Translations under genes and position numbers: made by a program
Notes under the pieces: model-generated
What the model saw: only the letters and a program-made list of their open reading frames with translations
Told to the model about the DNA's origin: nothing
Databases searched by the model: none
Part shown: piece after piece, positions 37,785 through 46,694 of the stretch
Layout of the letters: every line of letters starts with the position of its first letter
Numbering within the stretch: position 1 is the stretch's first letter
Source: Lactiplantibacillus daowaiensis
Lineage (GTDB): Bacteria; Bacillota; Bacilli; Lactobacillales; Lactobacillaceae
Assembly: GCF_005405085.1 (NCBI RefSeq)
Contig: NZ_BJDJ01000004.1
Location: 62,001 to 126,000 of the forward strand
Direction of reading: 5' to 3'
DNA: 64,000 bases

Positions 37785-38782
37785 TATTCTGCCGCCTCCT
37801 GTTGATTAGTTGGCACTTGTAAGCGTGGTTGTGCTTGAAATGGGTGTTGGGCAAAATAGGCCCGAGTGCCCTGTTCATCATGTTGCAACTGGGTCACTAG
37901 TCCAGCCGCACCATCAAACTTAATCTCGCCACGCATCCGGTGACACCAGCGAACCGTGACATTGGCCCCGTAGATATCACCCGTAAAATCAAGTAAATAA
38001 ATTTCAACCGTAATCGGCCGGTTGTCACCAAAAGTTACATTGCGGCCGACTGATGCCATCCCTGGCTGCCACGTGCCATTGACTTGGACCATGGTGGCAT
38101 AAATGCCGATTCCTGGCACCCGCGTATTGTTAGAATGTGCCACATTGGCCGTGGGAAAACCCATTGTGCGCCCACGGGCTTCACCATGAACGACGGTGCC
38201 CACGGTTTCGTATTGATACCCTAATAAGTCATTGGCTTCATCAAGTGCACCCGCATCCACAGCTTTGCGAATCCGCGTCGAACTAATTTTTTCACTGCCA
38301 TCGACGGCTTTAGGCACTTCAATAATCTCAAACCGTTGACGACCGTATGCCGCTAACTTTTGCATATTGGCCACGTCAACTGGGCCATACGTATAATCAA
38401 AGCCCGCAACAACGGTTTGCGTATGTAGACCAACGATCAACTGATCAACAAACGTTTGCGGTGGCATACTGCCAACTGCCGCATCAAAATGTAATACATA
38501 TAAGATATCAACACCCATTTCTGCCATCAAAGCAGCTTTTTCATCAACCGTTGTTAAATAACGGACCTGACTAGGGTCGCGGTGTTGGAACACCACGGAA
38601 GGATGCTGATCAAAGGTCATGACTGCGAGTTTGGCCCCTTGCGCTTGTGCAGCGCGACGGGCAGTTTGAACAACGCGTTGGTGGCCCCGATGCACGCCAT
38701 CAAAAAAACCGAGGGCCAAAACAATTGGTCCCGCCGGAATTTGATTAGCGGCATATGGATAGTCTAATTTAATCACCTGCAT
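37784..38782 (-). CDS. ribF: Bifunctional riboflavin kinase / FAD synthetase
   Basis: RibF makes FMN and FAD from riboflavin. The N-terminal nucleotidyltransferase domain has ALGFFDGVHRGHQR and STRIRKAVDAG. The C-terminal flavokinase domain has GRTMGFPTANV and the PGIGIYATMV segment. 332 residues. It follows truB closely (12 bases). Confidence 0.96.
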   Translation of the reverse strand: MQVIKLDYPYAANQIPAGPIVLALGFFDGVHRGHQRVVQTARRAAQAQGAKLAVMTFDQHPSVVFQHRDPSQVRYLTTVDEKAALMAEMGVDILYVLHFDAAVGSMPPQTFVDQLIVGLHTQTVVAGFDYTYGPVDVANMQKLAAYGRQRFEIIEVPKAVDGSEKISSTRIRKAVDAGALDEANDLLGYQYETVGTVVHGEARGRTMGFPTANVAHSNNTRVPGIGIYATMVQVNGTWQPGMASVGRNVTFGDNRPITVEIYLLDFTGDIYGANVTVRWCHRMRGEIKFDGAAGLVTQLQHDEQGTRAYFAQHPFQAQPRLQVPTNQQEAAE

Positions 38783-38794
38783 GCCAAAAACTCC

Positions 38795-39718
38795 TTAATT
38801 CACTGAAAACATTTTTAATGGTTTGTACCGTGCTTCGCTTTCACGATAACTATATAGACATTTTATGCTGTCTTGATAAGTTAACGCAACAATCGTGTTC
38901 GCGTCAGGCGCACTTTGTTGTCCCTCATCGGCACTCAAAAAGGCCCCATTGCGAACCCGTTCCCATTGTGCTGCGGTCAATGCGACTTGTGGGTATTGAC
39001 TAAGCGCGATATCAATCGGCGCCAACAAGTCACCGGCAGTGCCCGCCGCCGCGTGGGCTTCAATTTCTTCAAACGTGACGGTTTGGTCCAATGTAAAGCC
39101 CCCACTCTTAAGCCGGGTTAAATCACTCATGACTGCTGGTACGCCTAATTGTTTACCAACATCAACAGCGAGTGTCCGCACATAGGTCCCTTTACTGCAG
39201 GCCACCGTAAAATAAATCGTTTGGGTTTGGGTCGCCGCATCGTAAGTAGCCGGTTGGCGTTGTTCAAACTTGGCAATCTCGATATGTCGAGTTGGCCGTT
39301 CGACCGTTTCACCATGGCGAGCATAGTCATACAAACGCCGACCATTAACTTTCACCGCTGAAAACATCGGTGGAATTTGGGTAATCGCCCCTGTCATTTT
39401 AGCCAAGGCAGCATCGATTGCCGCCGCACTAAACGGGGTTTGAATCGCTTGCCGCTCGACTTCATCCCCGTCTAAATCTTCCGTCGTCGTGGCAAAGCCT
39501 AAGGTAATACTACCTTGATATTCTTTACCCGAAGCGACTAAAAACTGAACGACTTTGGTAGCGTTACCAATACAAATTGGCAAAACCCCATCGACATTCG
39601 GATCAAGGGTCCCTGAATGGCCGACTTTTTTAGTTTGATATAATTTTCTAATTTTTGCGACGCAGTCAAAACTAGTGAGACCACGCGGTTTATAAAGCGG
39701 TAAAATTCCGTTTGACAT
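38795..39718 (-). CDS. truB: tRNA pseudouridine(55) synthase TruB
   Basis: TruB makes pseudouridine 55 in the T-loop of tRNAs. The catalytic Asp39 sits in VGHSGTLDPNVDGVLP. Other motifs are KVNGRRLYDYAR, CSKGTYVRTLAVD and a C-terminal PUA-like part. 307 residues. It opens the truB-ribF-aldB operon. Confidence 0.97.
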   Translation of the reverse strand: MSNGILPLYKPRGLTSFDCVAKIRKLYQTKKVGHSGTLDPNVDGVLPICIGNATKVVQFLVASGKEYQGSITLGFATTTEDLDGDEVERQAIQTPFSAAAIDAALAKMTGAITQIPPMFSAVKVNGRRLYDYARHGETVERPTRHIEIAKFEQRQPATYDAATQTQTIYFTVACSKGTYVRTLAVDVGKQLGVPAVMSDLTRLKSGGFTLDQTVTFEEIEAHAAAGTAGDLLAPIDIALSQYPQVALTAAQWERVRNGAFLSADEGQQSAPDANTIVALTYQDSIKCLYSYRESEARYKPLKMFSVN

Positions 39719-39768
39719 AATGAACTCCTTAAAATTAACTCTGTTTAGTATAACACAACTTTATCGTT

Positions 39769-39802
39769 GCAAAAAAGCTACCACTAAACGCGGTAGCTTT
39801 CA
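39769..39802 (-). terminator. Terminator after the Rrf2 gene
   Basis: On the minus strand AAAGCTACCGCG / GTGGTAGCTTTTTT lies after the Rrf2-type gene and before truB. Confidence 0.82.
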
Positions 39803-39812
39803 TTTGCCGGAC

Positions 39813-40241
39813 TTAACCGACCGATCGCCGGGCTTGAATCCCATCGATAATATCTTGGACTGTCAGTTGGGCCAATTCAGCTTCCGCCGCTTGTTGGACC
39901 CGGGCGTACGCGGCATCTAACGTTTGTTGAATATTAGCCCCGACTGGACAACTCATATTTGTCCGCGGATCAACGTGCAATAACTCATGATTGATTTCAA
40001 CAGCTCTGAAAACATCTAGTAACGTTATCTCACTAGCTGGCCGCGCTAACCGTGGTCGCGCCGCCCCGGCATGGCTTTCTAATAAACCAGCCGTTTTTAA
40101 ATTGGCCATTAGACGACGTACCACACTAGCATTGGCTTCGATACTAGCCGCAATCTCAGTACTACTGATCGTCGCCGCCGGGACAATGTCCACATATGCT
40201 AAAATATGAATCGCATCGCTTAATTTATAAGAATACTTCAT
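39813..40241 (-). CDS. Rrf2-family transcriptional regulator
   Basis: A winged-helix regulator of 142 residues with the Rrf2 layout: SYKLSDAIHILAYV, recognition helix segment ANASVVRRLMANLKTAGLL, wing AGAARPRLARP and a dimerisation helix. Only one cysteine (CPVGANIQ) remains in the effector loop, so an Fe-S cluster of IscR/NsrR type is unlikely. A TATAAT box lies in the 67-base gap upstream. It follows a reductase gene on the same strand and probably controls it. Confidence 0.88.
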   Translation of the reverse strand: MKYSYKLSDAIHILAYVDIVPAATISSTEIAASIEANASVVRRLMANLKTAGLLESHAGAARPRLARPASEITLLDVFRAVEINHELLHVDPRTNMSCPVGANIQQTLDAAYARVQQAAEAELAQLTVQDIIDGIQARRSVG

Positions 40242-40308
40242 CGCGTCGCTCCTCTACTTTATTCCATTTCATTATACTAAAAAGCAGTGGCCATTGCCCA
40301 GCTGAACT

Positions 40309-41172
40309 TTAGCGCGCTAAGATTTCGTTGATAGCCGTCGTGATTGGTGTCAGTTCATGACCCAAAACCGTTGGCAAGTCATCACTGACCACATCTAATT
40401 CATTAGCCCGCATCATTTGTTGCATCCCAACAAATACCGGGACCAAAGATTCACTCATCCCATTAGCGGTTAAATCAGCAGCATAGTCCGCATCACTGAC
40501 TGCTTGAAACTCAACATCAGTCCGGCCAGTTGCTTGTGCCACCGCCTGTGCTAGATCCGCATATGTCCGTGGTTGACCACCGAATTCATAGACTGGCTTA
40601 GGTGTGGCCGTTAGTAACACCTTAGCTGCGGCCACGGCATACTCACGTTCTAGTGCAAAACTAATTTTACCATCGCCAGCGGCATATTTGGCCGCTTGAC
40701 CGGTTGCCCCAGCCTTTAAGTAACTCAACTCATTTTCTAAATACCAAGCGTTTCGTAAAAACGATACTTGTAGTCCACTATCACGTAACCATTTTTCGGT
40801 CGCCACATGATCCGTCGACAAGGCCGACTTAGCTGTCTCAGCATGCGCAAAACTCGTATACGCGATAAAAGTAACACCAGCGGCTTTCGCAGCGGCAATC
40901 ACGTTTTGATGTTGTTGTTGCCGCGAAATGGCCCCACCTGGAACCGAGGAGATCATCAATAACCGGTCAACACCTTGTAGTGCCGTTGTTAACGCGGCTT
41001 GATCGGTATAGTCGGCCTGGCGAACATCGATCGATGTTGGTAACACCTGTGCCGCCTTTTGCGGATTACGCACAATTGCGACGATATCAGTTGGCGCCAC
41101 AGTTTTTAAAAGTTCCCGCACCACGATTTGCCCAAAATGACCGGTAGCGGCCGATACTGCATATTTCATCAT
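40309..41172 (-). CDS. NAD(P)H-binding SDR-type oxidoreductase (NmrA/QorB-like)
   Basis: An atypical short-chain dehydrogenase of 287 residues with the N-terminal nucleotide-binding motif AATGHFGQIVVREL (GxxGxxG-like). YTSFAHAE corresponds to the usual active-site region, followed by LRNAWYLEN. This matches NAD(P)H:quinone oxidoreductase QOR2-like proteins. The substrate is not known; quinone or electrophile stress is plausible. It has its own promoter with an inverted repeat and an Rrf2 gene behind. Confidence 0.86.
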   Translation of the reverse strand: MMKYAVSAATGHFGQIVVRELLKTVAPTDIVAIVRNPQKAAQVLPTSIDVRQADYTDQAALTTALQGVDRLLMISSVPGGAISRQQQHQNVIAAAKAAGVTFIAYTSFAHAETAKSALSTDHVATEKWLRDSGLQVSFLRNAWYLENELSYLKAGATGQAAKYAAGDGKISFALEREYAVAAAKVLLTATPKPVYEFGGQPRTYADLAQAVAQATGRTDVEFQAVSDADYAADLTANGMSESLVPVFVGMQQMMRANELDVVSDDLPTVLGHELTPITTAINEILAR

Positions 41173-41221
41173 TTAATCCATCCCTTCAAATTAACTGCCA
41201 TCAAGTTGTTACTTTTATATC

Positions 41222-41259
41222 AACAGATGTTATTTTATCACCTGTTACTTTAAAGTCAA
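41222..41259 (-). promoter_or_regulatory. Promoter with overlapping inverted repeat before the SDR gene
   Basis: On the minus strand TTGACT (41254-41259) and TAAAAT (41232-41237) are 16 bp apart. An imperfect dyad (AACAGATG...CACCTGTT, 41222-41246) covers the -10 region, as expected for a repressor operator. Confidence 0.6.
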
Positions 41260-41270
41260 CAAATAGATTC

Positions 41271-41304
41271 AAAAAAAGACAGCCACCACTTGGTAGCTGT
41301 CTAA
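41271..41304 (-). terminator. Terminator of the rimP-rbfA operon
   Basis: On the minus strand AGACAGCTACCA / TGGTGGCTGTCT plus seven T residues follows rbfA. Confidence 0.85.
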
Positions 41305-41320
41305 AGACTTAAATGGCCAA

Positions 41321-41674
41321 TTAGTCTTGGCGTTTTAAGTTATTGATTAATTCATCGATGCGACTCCCATATTGTACAGAAGTATCACGTTCGAAAATCA
41401 GTTCTGGCGTTTTGTAAATACTCAACCGCGAGCCTAATTCACTGCGAATCAAACCCTTGGCCTTTTCTAAACCGGCCGCCGTTTTTTCACCATCAGACGC
41501 TTTGTCTGACAAAATACTGTAATAAATGGTTGCTTGTTGCAAGTCACCGGTCACCGTGACACCTGTAATTGTTAACCCTGCGACCCGGGGATCCCGGACA
41601 CGTTTTAACAAGATGTCATCGACTTCACGTTGAATTTCTTGTTCAAGCCGACCAACCCGATAATGTTGTGCCAT
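41321..41674 (-). CDS. rbfA: Ribosome-binding factor A
   Basis: RbfA assists maturation of the 30S subunit and 16S rRNA 5' end. The 117-residue KH-like protein starts AQHYRVGRLEQEIQREV and has VRDPRVAGLTITGVTVTGDL and LSIYKTPELIFERD. It is the last gene of the operon after infB (22 bases). Confidence 0.96.
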   Translation of the reverse strand: MAQHYRVGRLEQEIQREVDDILLKRVRDPRVAGLTITGVTVTGDLQQATIYYSILSDKASDGEKTAAGLEKAKGLIRSELGSRLSIYKTPELIFERDTSVQYGSRIDELINNLKRQD

Positions 41675-41696
41675 TTAGTGCACCTCCTTAGGGGTA

Positions 41697-44222
41697 TTAT
41701 TCAATTGGAACTTCCTTCATCACATAAGCTTCAATGACATCGTTAACCTTAATATCATTGTAGTCTTCAATTCGAAGCCCTAATTCAAAGCCTTGTTTAA
41801 CTTCTTTAACGTCATCTTTGAAACGACGTAAGCTGGCTAACTTGCCATCGTAAATAACGACGCCATCACGGATGACCCGAACACCGGAGTCACGATGGAT
41901 AACCCCATCAGTGACCATCCCACCACCGATAGTCCCGATCTTAGAAACCTTGTAGATTTCACGGATTTCGGCTTGACCAGTGATTTGTTCTTCATACTTC
42001 GGTTCAAGCATCCCTTTCATCGCGCTTTCGATTTCATCGATTGCGTTGTAGATGACTTGATGCAAGCGAATATCAACGTCATCAGTATCAGCTTGTGACT
42101 TTGCTTGTGGCGTTGGCCGCACGTTAAAGCCGATAATGATTGCGTTACTTGCTTCTGCTAAGGCCACATCACTTTCGTTGATAGCCCCAACCGCTGTATG
42201 GATAATGTTGACCCGAACACCTTCAACATCGATCTTCCGTAAGCTACCTGCTAAAGCTTCAACTGAACCTTGGACATCGGCCTTAATAATCACATCAACT
42301 TCTTTAAGTTCCCCTTGCTTCATTGAATCAAACAAGTTGTCCAAAGTAACGTGAGCTGTTTGTTTCCGTTCGTCCATTAAAGCTTGCTTAGCCCGTTGTT
42401 CACCAGCATCACGAGCCGTCTTTTCATCGTCAAAGACGACAAAGCGATCCCCAGCTTCAGGTACATCGTTTAAACCAGTGATTTCAATTGGCGTTGATGG
42501 GACAGCTTCTTTAATCCGACGACCACTATCATTAGTCATCGTCCGCACACGACCATAAGTGTTCCCAACAACCACTGGGTCACCGATATGCATCGTCCCT
42601 TGTTGTACTAACAAGGTTGCCGTTGACCCTTTACCACGATCCAAACTAGCTTCTAGTACTGAACCAGCTGCGTTTTGATCTGGATTAGCCTTTAATTCTA
42701 AGACTTCAGCTTGTAATAAGATCATGTCTAATAATTCGTCTAAGTTCTTACCGAATTTAGCAGAAATTTGGACAAAGATCGTATCGCCACCCCAGTCTTC
42801 GGAGATCAACCCATATTCAGTCAATTGTTCCATGACATGGTTTGGATTAGCACCTGGCTTATCAATCTTGTTAACCGCAACAATAATTGGTACCTTCGCT
42901 GCTTTAGCATGGTTGATGGCTTCGATGGTTTGTGGCATGACCCCATCATCGGCGGCAACGACTAAGACAGTGATATCGGTAATGTCAGCACCACGCGCCC
43001 GCATTTCTGTAAAGGCCGCATGTCCTGGGGTATCTAAGAAGGTAATGGTCTTGCCATCATGCTTCACTTGATATGCCCCAATAGCTTGTGTGATTCCACC
43101 AGCTTCACCAGCAGTCACATGGGTATGCCGTAACTTATCCAATAAGGTCGTCTTACCATGGTCAACGTGTCCCATAACCGTCACAACTGGGGCCCGGGTA
43201 ACAGCGTTTTCCATGTTCTTGTTTTCATCTTCGAAGAATTTGTCCAAGTCAGTGACATCGACTTCAACTTTTTCTTCAGCGTTAATGCCGTAATCAGTGG
43301 CTAAGATTTCAATCGTATCTTTATCCAAAGATTGATTTTGGTTAACAGCGACGCCTAACATAAACAACTTCTTGATAATTTCAGCGGGTTCACGGTGCAA
43401 GATTTTACCCAAATCTTGTGCATTCATGCCGACCGTGTAAACCAATGTTTCTGGCAACGGCTTGTCCTTACGAACTGGTGCTGGCTTGTTGCTAACTTGG
43501 CGAATCCGTTGGTTCTTACGATTTTGTTTCTTGTTACGGCGCTTGTTGTTCCCACGATAACGGCCACCGTTATTGTTATTGTTTAAGCTGCCGCCGAAAC
43601 GACCGCCACCATTGCGGCTACTATTGTTGTTGCCATTACTCCGGTTTTGGGTGTTATTACCGTTGCTACTACGATTTGAACTCGTGTTTGAGCTACGATT
43701 TTGCGTATTGTTACTGTTGTTATTCCGGTTATTATTATTTGACCGATTAGCCGAATTGTTACTACGGTTGCCGTTATTATTGTTGGAACGATTTTGGCTG
43801 TTAGTTGACCGTGTACTGTTTGAACGGGAGTTAGTGTTGCTACTATTGCTCCGGGTACCATTGTTGCTATTGTTACTGCGGTTCCCGTTATTACTCCGAT
43901 TTTGGCTATGGTTATTATTATTACGATTATTATTCAAAGAATCACCACTCTGTTGATGACGCGAGTTGGATTGCTGCTTTTTAGAAGCAGTTCGTGTCAC
44001 ATTTCCAGCTTCAGCTTGTGAAGCTTGACTAGTCGTTTGACTAGCCGTTGATGCTTTAGGATGGGTGCCAACTTGGGCTGTTTTTAATTGCCGTGATTCG
44101 TTGTCACCGAGTGTCGACATATGATTTTTAACGGAGAACCCCAACTGCTGTGCTTGCGCAATCAACTGTTTACTTGGGACATGCAGCTCCTTCGCTAATT
44201 CATAAATTCGCTTTTTCCCCAT
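41697..44222 (-). CDS. infB: Translation initiation factor IF-2
   Basis: IF-2 is the GTPase that brings initiator tRNA to the ribosome. The 841-residue protein starts with an IF2-N domain ([17 protein letters not shown]). A long low-complexity linker (about residues 80-240), mainly Asn, Ser and Arg in NNRN/RSNN repeats, follows. A second N-domain leads to the G domain: [30 protein letters not shown]-terminal domains follow. The start has AAGGAGGGTG. It lies between ylxQ and rbfA. Confidence 0.97.
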   Translation of the reverse strand: MGKKRIYELAKELHVPSKQLIAQAQQLGFSVKNHMSTLGDNESRQLKTAQVGTHPKASTASQTTSQASQAEAGNVTRTASKKQQSNSRHQQSGDSLNNNRNNNNHSQNRSNNGNRSNNSNNGTRSNSSNTNSRSNSTRSTNSQNRSNNNNGNRSNNSANRSNNNNRNNNSNNTQNRSSNTSSNRSSNGNNTQNRSNGNNNSSRNGGGRFGGSLNNNNNGGRYRGNNKRRNKKQNRKNQRIRQVSNKPAPVRKDKPLPETLVYTVGMNAQDLGKILHREPAEIIKKLFMLGVAVNQNQSLDKDTIEILATDYGINAEEKVEVDVTDLDKFFEDENKNMENAVTRAPVVTVMGHVDHGKTTLLDKLRHTHVTAGEAGGITQAIGAYQVKHDGKTITFLDTPGHAAFTEMRARGADITDITVLVVAADDGVMPQTIEAINHAKAAKVPIIVAVNKIDKPGANPNHVMEQLTEYGLISEDWGGDTIFVQISAKFGKNLDELLDMILLQAEVLELKANPDQNAAGSVLEASLDRGKGSTATLLVQQGTMHIGDPVVVGNTYGRVRTMTNDSGRRIKEAVPSTPIEITGLNDVPEAGDRFVVFDDEKTARDAGEQRAKQALMDERKQTAHVTLDNLFDSMKQGELKEVDVIIKADVQGSVEALAGSLRKIDVEGVRVNIIHTAVGAINESDVALAEASNAIIIGFNVRPTPQAKSQADTDDVDIRLHQVIYNAIDEIESAMKGMLEPKYEEQITGQAEIREIYKVSKIGTIGGGMVTDGVIHRDSGVRVIRDGVVIYDGKLASLRRFKDDVKEVKQGFELGLRIEDYNDIKVNDVIEAYVMKEVPIE

Positions 44223-44236
44223 ATCTTCACCCTCCT

Positions 44237-44542
44237 TTAGTTAGTCATGATCGCCACCATTTTCTTGGCAAAACCAGCATCGGTAATGGCAATTACCGTC
44301 CGCTTGTTGCCAGTCGCAGCATTCAATTCCGCCTTTGTAAAGGTATCGATCACTGGTACATTATAGGATTGGGCCTTATCATGGAACTTTTTTGCAGTCG
44401 TGGGCCCCGTATCACTCGCGATAAACACGAGTTTTGCGGACTGGTTACGAATTGCGGCTAAGGCTAAGCCTTCACCAGCAATCTGTTTGCGGGCACGCCG
44501 AGAAAGTCCCAGTAGGTTCAAACAAGCTTCTTTAGGCGTCAT
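44237..44542 (-). CDS. ylxQ: YlxQ-type RNA-binding protein (L7Ae family)
   Basis: A 101-residue L7Ae/L30e-fold protein that probably binds structured RNA. Typical pattern: [32 protein letters not shown], a family C-terminal region. ATG 44542 overlaps the end of the upstream rnpM frame; the longer ORF from 44578 would run deeply into it. Part of the nusA-infB operon. Confidence 0.92.
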   Translation of the reverse strand: MTPKEACLNLLGLSRRARKQIAGEGLALAAIRNQSAKLVFIASDTGPTTAKKFHDKAQSYNVPVIDTFTKAELNAATGNKRTVIAITDAGFAKKMVAIMTN

Positions 44543-44831
44543 CACCAAACAATTCCTTTCGGGCTTGTTGATGATCAACGTAGGCCACTAGTTCATCGTA
44601 AAAATCAGCGTCCACTTTAATGCTAAACGCCTTATCAAATGTCTTTTGTTGCTTTGCTTGTTCGGCAACCTTGACATCTAACGCGATGTAAGCGCCCCGA
44701 CCTGGCTTCTTACCAGTTGGGTCCACTGACACTTCGTTTTGCTTGTTTTTTACGACCCGGACTAAGTCTTTCTTGGGATGCATTTCACCCGTTACGATAT
44801 CTTTTCGTAACGGCACTTTTCTTTTTTTCAT
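44532..44831 (-). CDS. rnpM: YlxR/RnpM (DUF448) RNA-binding protein
   Basis: A 99-residue basic protein of the YlxR family, between nusA and ylxQ as in most Firmicutes. It has the usual PLRKDIVTGEMHPKKDLVRVV start and GKKPGRGAYIAL motif. In Bacillus the family member was reported to act on RNase P, which gave the name RnpM. Confidence 0.92.
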   Translation of the reverse strand: MKKRKVPLRKDIVTGEMHPKKDLVRVVKNKQNEVSVDPTGKKPGRGAYIALDVKVAEQAKQQKTFDKAFSIKVDADFYDELVAYVDHQQARKELFGDDA

Positions 44832-44849
44832 CGCCCAGACCTCCTTTAG

Positions 44850-46058
44850 TTATTCAGCGTCACTATCTTCGGCGTCATCACTAGTTGCGGCTGAATCTTC
44901 TTCAGGCGCAACTTCAGCTGAATCAGCCGGAGTGGCAACATCGTCTTCAATATCGACATCAGTGGTGTCAGCTGGTGCTGTTTCAGCAGCTGCAACATCC
45001 GTTGGGTTTGCATCCATTATATCAGATGCTTCGGTTTCCGATTTAATATCAATCTTGAAACCAGTTAGCTTAGCGGCTAAACGGGCATTTTGACCACGTT
45101 TACCGATTGCTAGTGATAATTGATAATCCGGTACAACAACCGTGCAACCACGTTCGTTTTCAGGATCAAAAATAACATCTAAAACTTCCGCTGGGTTCAA
45201 CGCGTTGGCAATGAAGACGGCGGTGTCATCAGTCCATTCAACGATATCCATGTTTTCACCATGAAGTTCATTCACAATGGTTTGTACCCGTTGCCCTTTA
45301 GGACCCACACAGGTCCCAACGGGGTCAACATTGGGATTGTTTGACCGGACAGCAACTTTAGCCCGATCGCCCGCTTCACGTGCAATTGAGACGATTTCAA
45401 CGATACCGTCAAAAATTTCTGGCACTTCTTGTTCAAACAACCGTTTTAACAAGTCTGGTGCCGTCCGTGAAACAAACACTTGTGGGCCTTTAGTGGTGTT
45501 TTCAACTTTAGACACAAAGACTTTGATCTTGTCATGAATGCGATAAGTTTCACCAGGTAATTGATCGGCCCGACTCATAACGGCTTCAACTTTACCTAAG
45601 CTCACATAAACAAACCGATTATCTTGACGTTCAACTTCACCCGTCACAATTTCGTTTTCGTATTGGCTGTATTCATCATAAATGATGCCACGTTCAGCTT
45701 CACGAACCCGTTGCATGATGACTTGTTTAGCGGTTTGAGCTGCAATCCGACCGAAGTTCTTAGGTGTGACTTCAAAACGAATATCATCACCAATTTCGTA
45801 AGCCCGGTTAACGGCTAAGGCGTCTTGTAAACTAACTTCCAAGCGGGAGTCAAAGACATCTTCGACAACTTCTTTTACCGCATAAACATGAATATTACCC
45901 TTAACTTGGTCAAAGTCAACTTCCACGTTTTGAGCTTGCCCATAGTTCCGTTTGTAGGCGGAGACTAATGCAGCTTCCAAAGCATCGATCACAACTTCTT
46001 TTTTAATGCCTTTTTCTGATTCTAGGGTATCTAAGGCCCCTAATAATTCCTTGCTCAT
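44850..46058 (-). CDS. nusA: Transcription termination/antitermination factor NusA
   Basis: NusA binds RNA polymerase and modulates pausing and termination. The order is: N-terminal domain (LLGALDTLESEKGIKKEVV), S1 domain, KH1 and KH2 (VGTCVGPKGQRVQTIVNEL, LAIGKRGQNARLAAKLTG). A strongly acidic Ala/Asp/Glu/Thr tail (about residues 350-402) follows. Second gene of the operon after rimP. Confidence 0.97.
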   Translation of the reverse strand: MSKELLGALDTLESEKGIKKEVVIDALEAALVSAYKRNYGQAQNVEVDFDQVKGNIHVYAVKEVVEDVFDSRLEVSLQDALAVNRAYEIGDDIRFEVTPKNFGRIAAQTAKQVIMQRVREAERGIIYDEYSQYENEIVTGEVERQDNRFVYVSLGKVEAVMSRADQLPGETYRIHDKIKVFVSKVENTTKGPQVFVSRTAPDLLKRLFEQEVPEIFDGIVEIVSIAREAGDRAKVAVRSNNPNVDPVGTCVGPKGQRVQTIVNELHGENMDIVEWTDDTAVFIANALNPAEVLDVIFDPENERGCTVVVPDYQLSLAIGKRGQNARLAAKLTGFKIDIKSETEASDIMDANPTDVAAAETAPADTTDVDIEDDVATPADSAEVAPEEDSAATSDDAEDSDAE

Positions 46059-46077
46059 GAATAAACTCCTTTACTAA

Positions 46078-46557
46078 TTAGAACTTAACGGCTAAGCGGG
46101 CTTGGGCGATTTGTTGACGATCAATCGTCACCGTCTTATGCCGCGTTTTATCTAAGTAATTAATGGTTAACGTTTCAGGGGTCACTTCAGCGAGATCCCC
46201 TTCGAACACCTTTTTGCCATCCAACTTTTGGTATAACCCAACATGGACATATTTGCCAATTGCATTTTGATAATCGACTTCTTTTTTCAAAGGCCGTTCC
46301 GCACCAGGTGAAGAAACTTCTAAAAAGTAGGCTTGGGGAATTGGATCAGGATCCATTGTATCTAACTTTTCACTTAATTCATCACTAACCATGGCACATT
46401 CTTCAATGTTAATGCCACCAGGCTTATCGATATAAATTCTCAAATACCAACTTTGCCCTTCTCTTACAAATTCAACATCAACTAATTCAAACTGGTGGGC
46501 CGCCACAATGGCCTGGGCCACCGGCTGAATCGTCTCAACAACATTATTACTGCTCAC
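46078..46557 (-). CDS. rimP: Ribosome maturation factor RimP
   Basis: RimP is needed for 30S maturation. GTG 46557, seven bases after TAGGAGG, gives a 159-residue protein with [19 protein letters not shown] and [14 protein letters not shown]. The longer frame from 46611 would run through the polC terminator and is rejected. First gene of the operon. Confidence 0.94.
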   Translation of the reverse strand: MSSNNVVETIQPVAQAIVAAHQFELVDVEFVREGQSWYLRIYIDKPGGINIEECAMVSDELSEKLDTMDPDPIPQAYFLEVSSPGAERPLKKEVDYQNAIGKYVHVGLYQKLDGKKVFEGDLAEVTPETLTINYLDKTRHKTVTIDRQQIAQARLAVKF

Positions 46558-46586
46558 GTTGCGCCTCCTATCCAGATTAGTCCAAT

Positions 46587-46614
46587 AAAAAGAGTGAGCA
46601 TCGCTGCTCACTCG
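46587..46614 (-). terminator. Terminator between polC and rimP
   Basis: On the minus strand GAGTGAGCA / TGCTCACTC with a four-base loop and five T residues lies in the polC-rimP gap. Confidence 0.88.
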
Positions 46615-46694
46615 TTAACGAGTTTTAAATTACACTCATATATTATCATAATTATGCATAATCCGCAACCCGGCGCGTTTTTCAGCACATAAAT

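Noticed and set aside
43573-43956. Leu-rich 127-codon ORF antisense to infB
   Set aside because: It is the reverse reading of the Asn/Ser/Arg repeat region of IF-2, has no ribosome binding site and has a repeat-driven composition.
44743-45093. Ser/Ala-rich ORF antisense to the nusA tail
   Set aside because: Mirror of the acidic repeat tail of NusA; no ribosome binding site.
46558-46611. N-terminal extension of rimP from 46611
   Set aside because: It would translate through the polC terminator stem, while GTG 46557 has a TAGGAGG site and gives the normal length.
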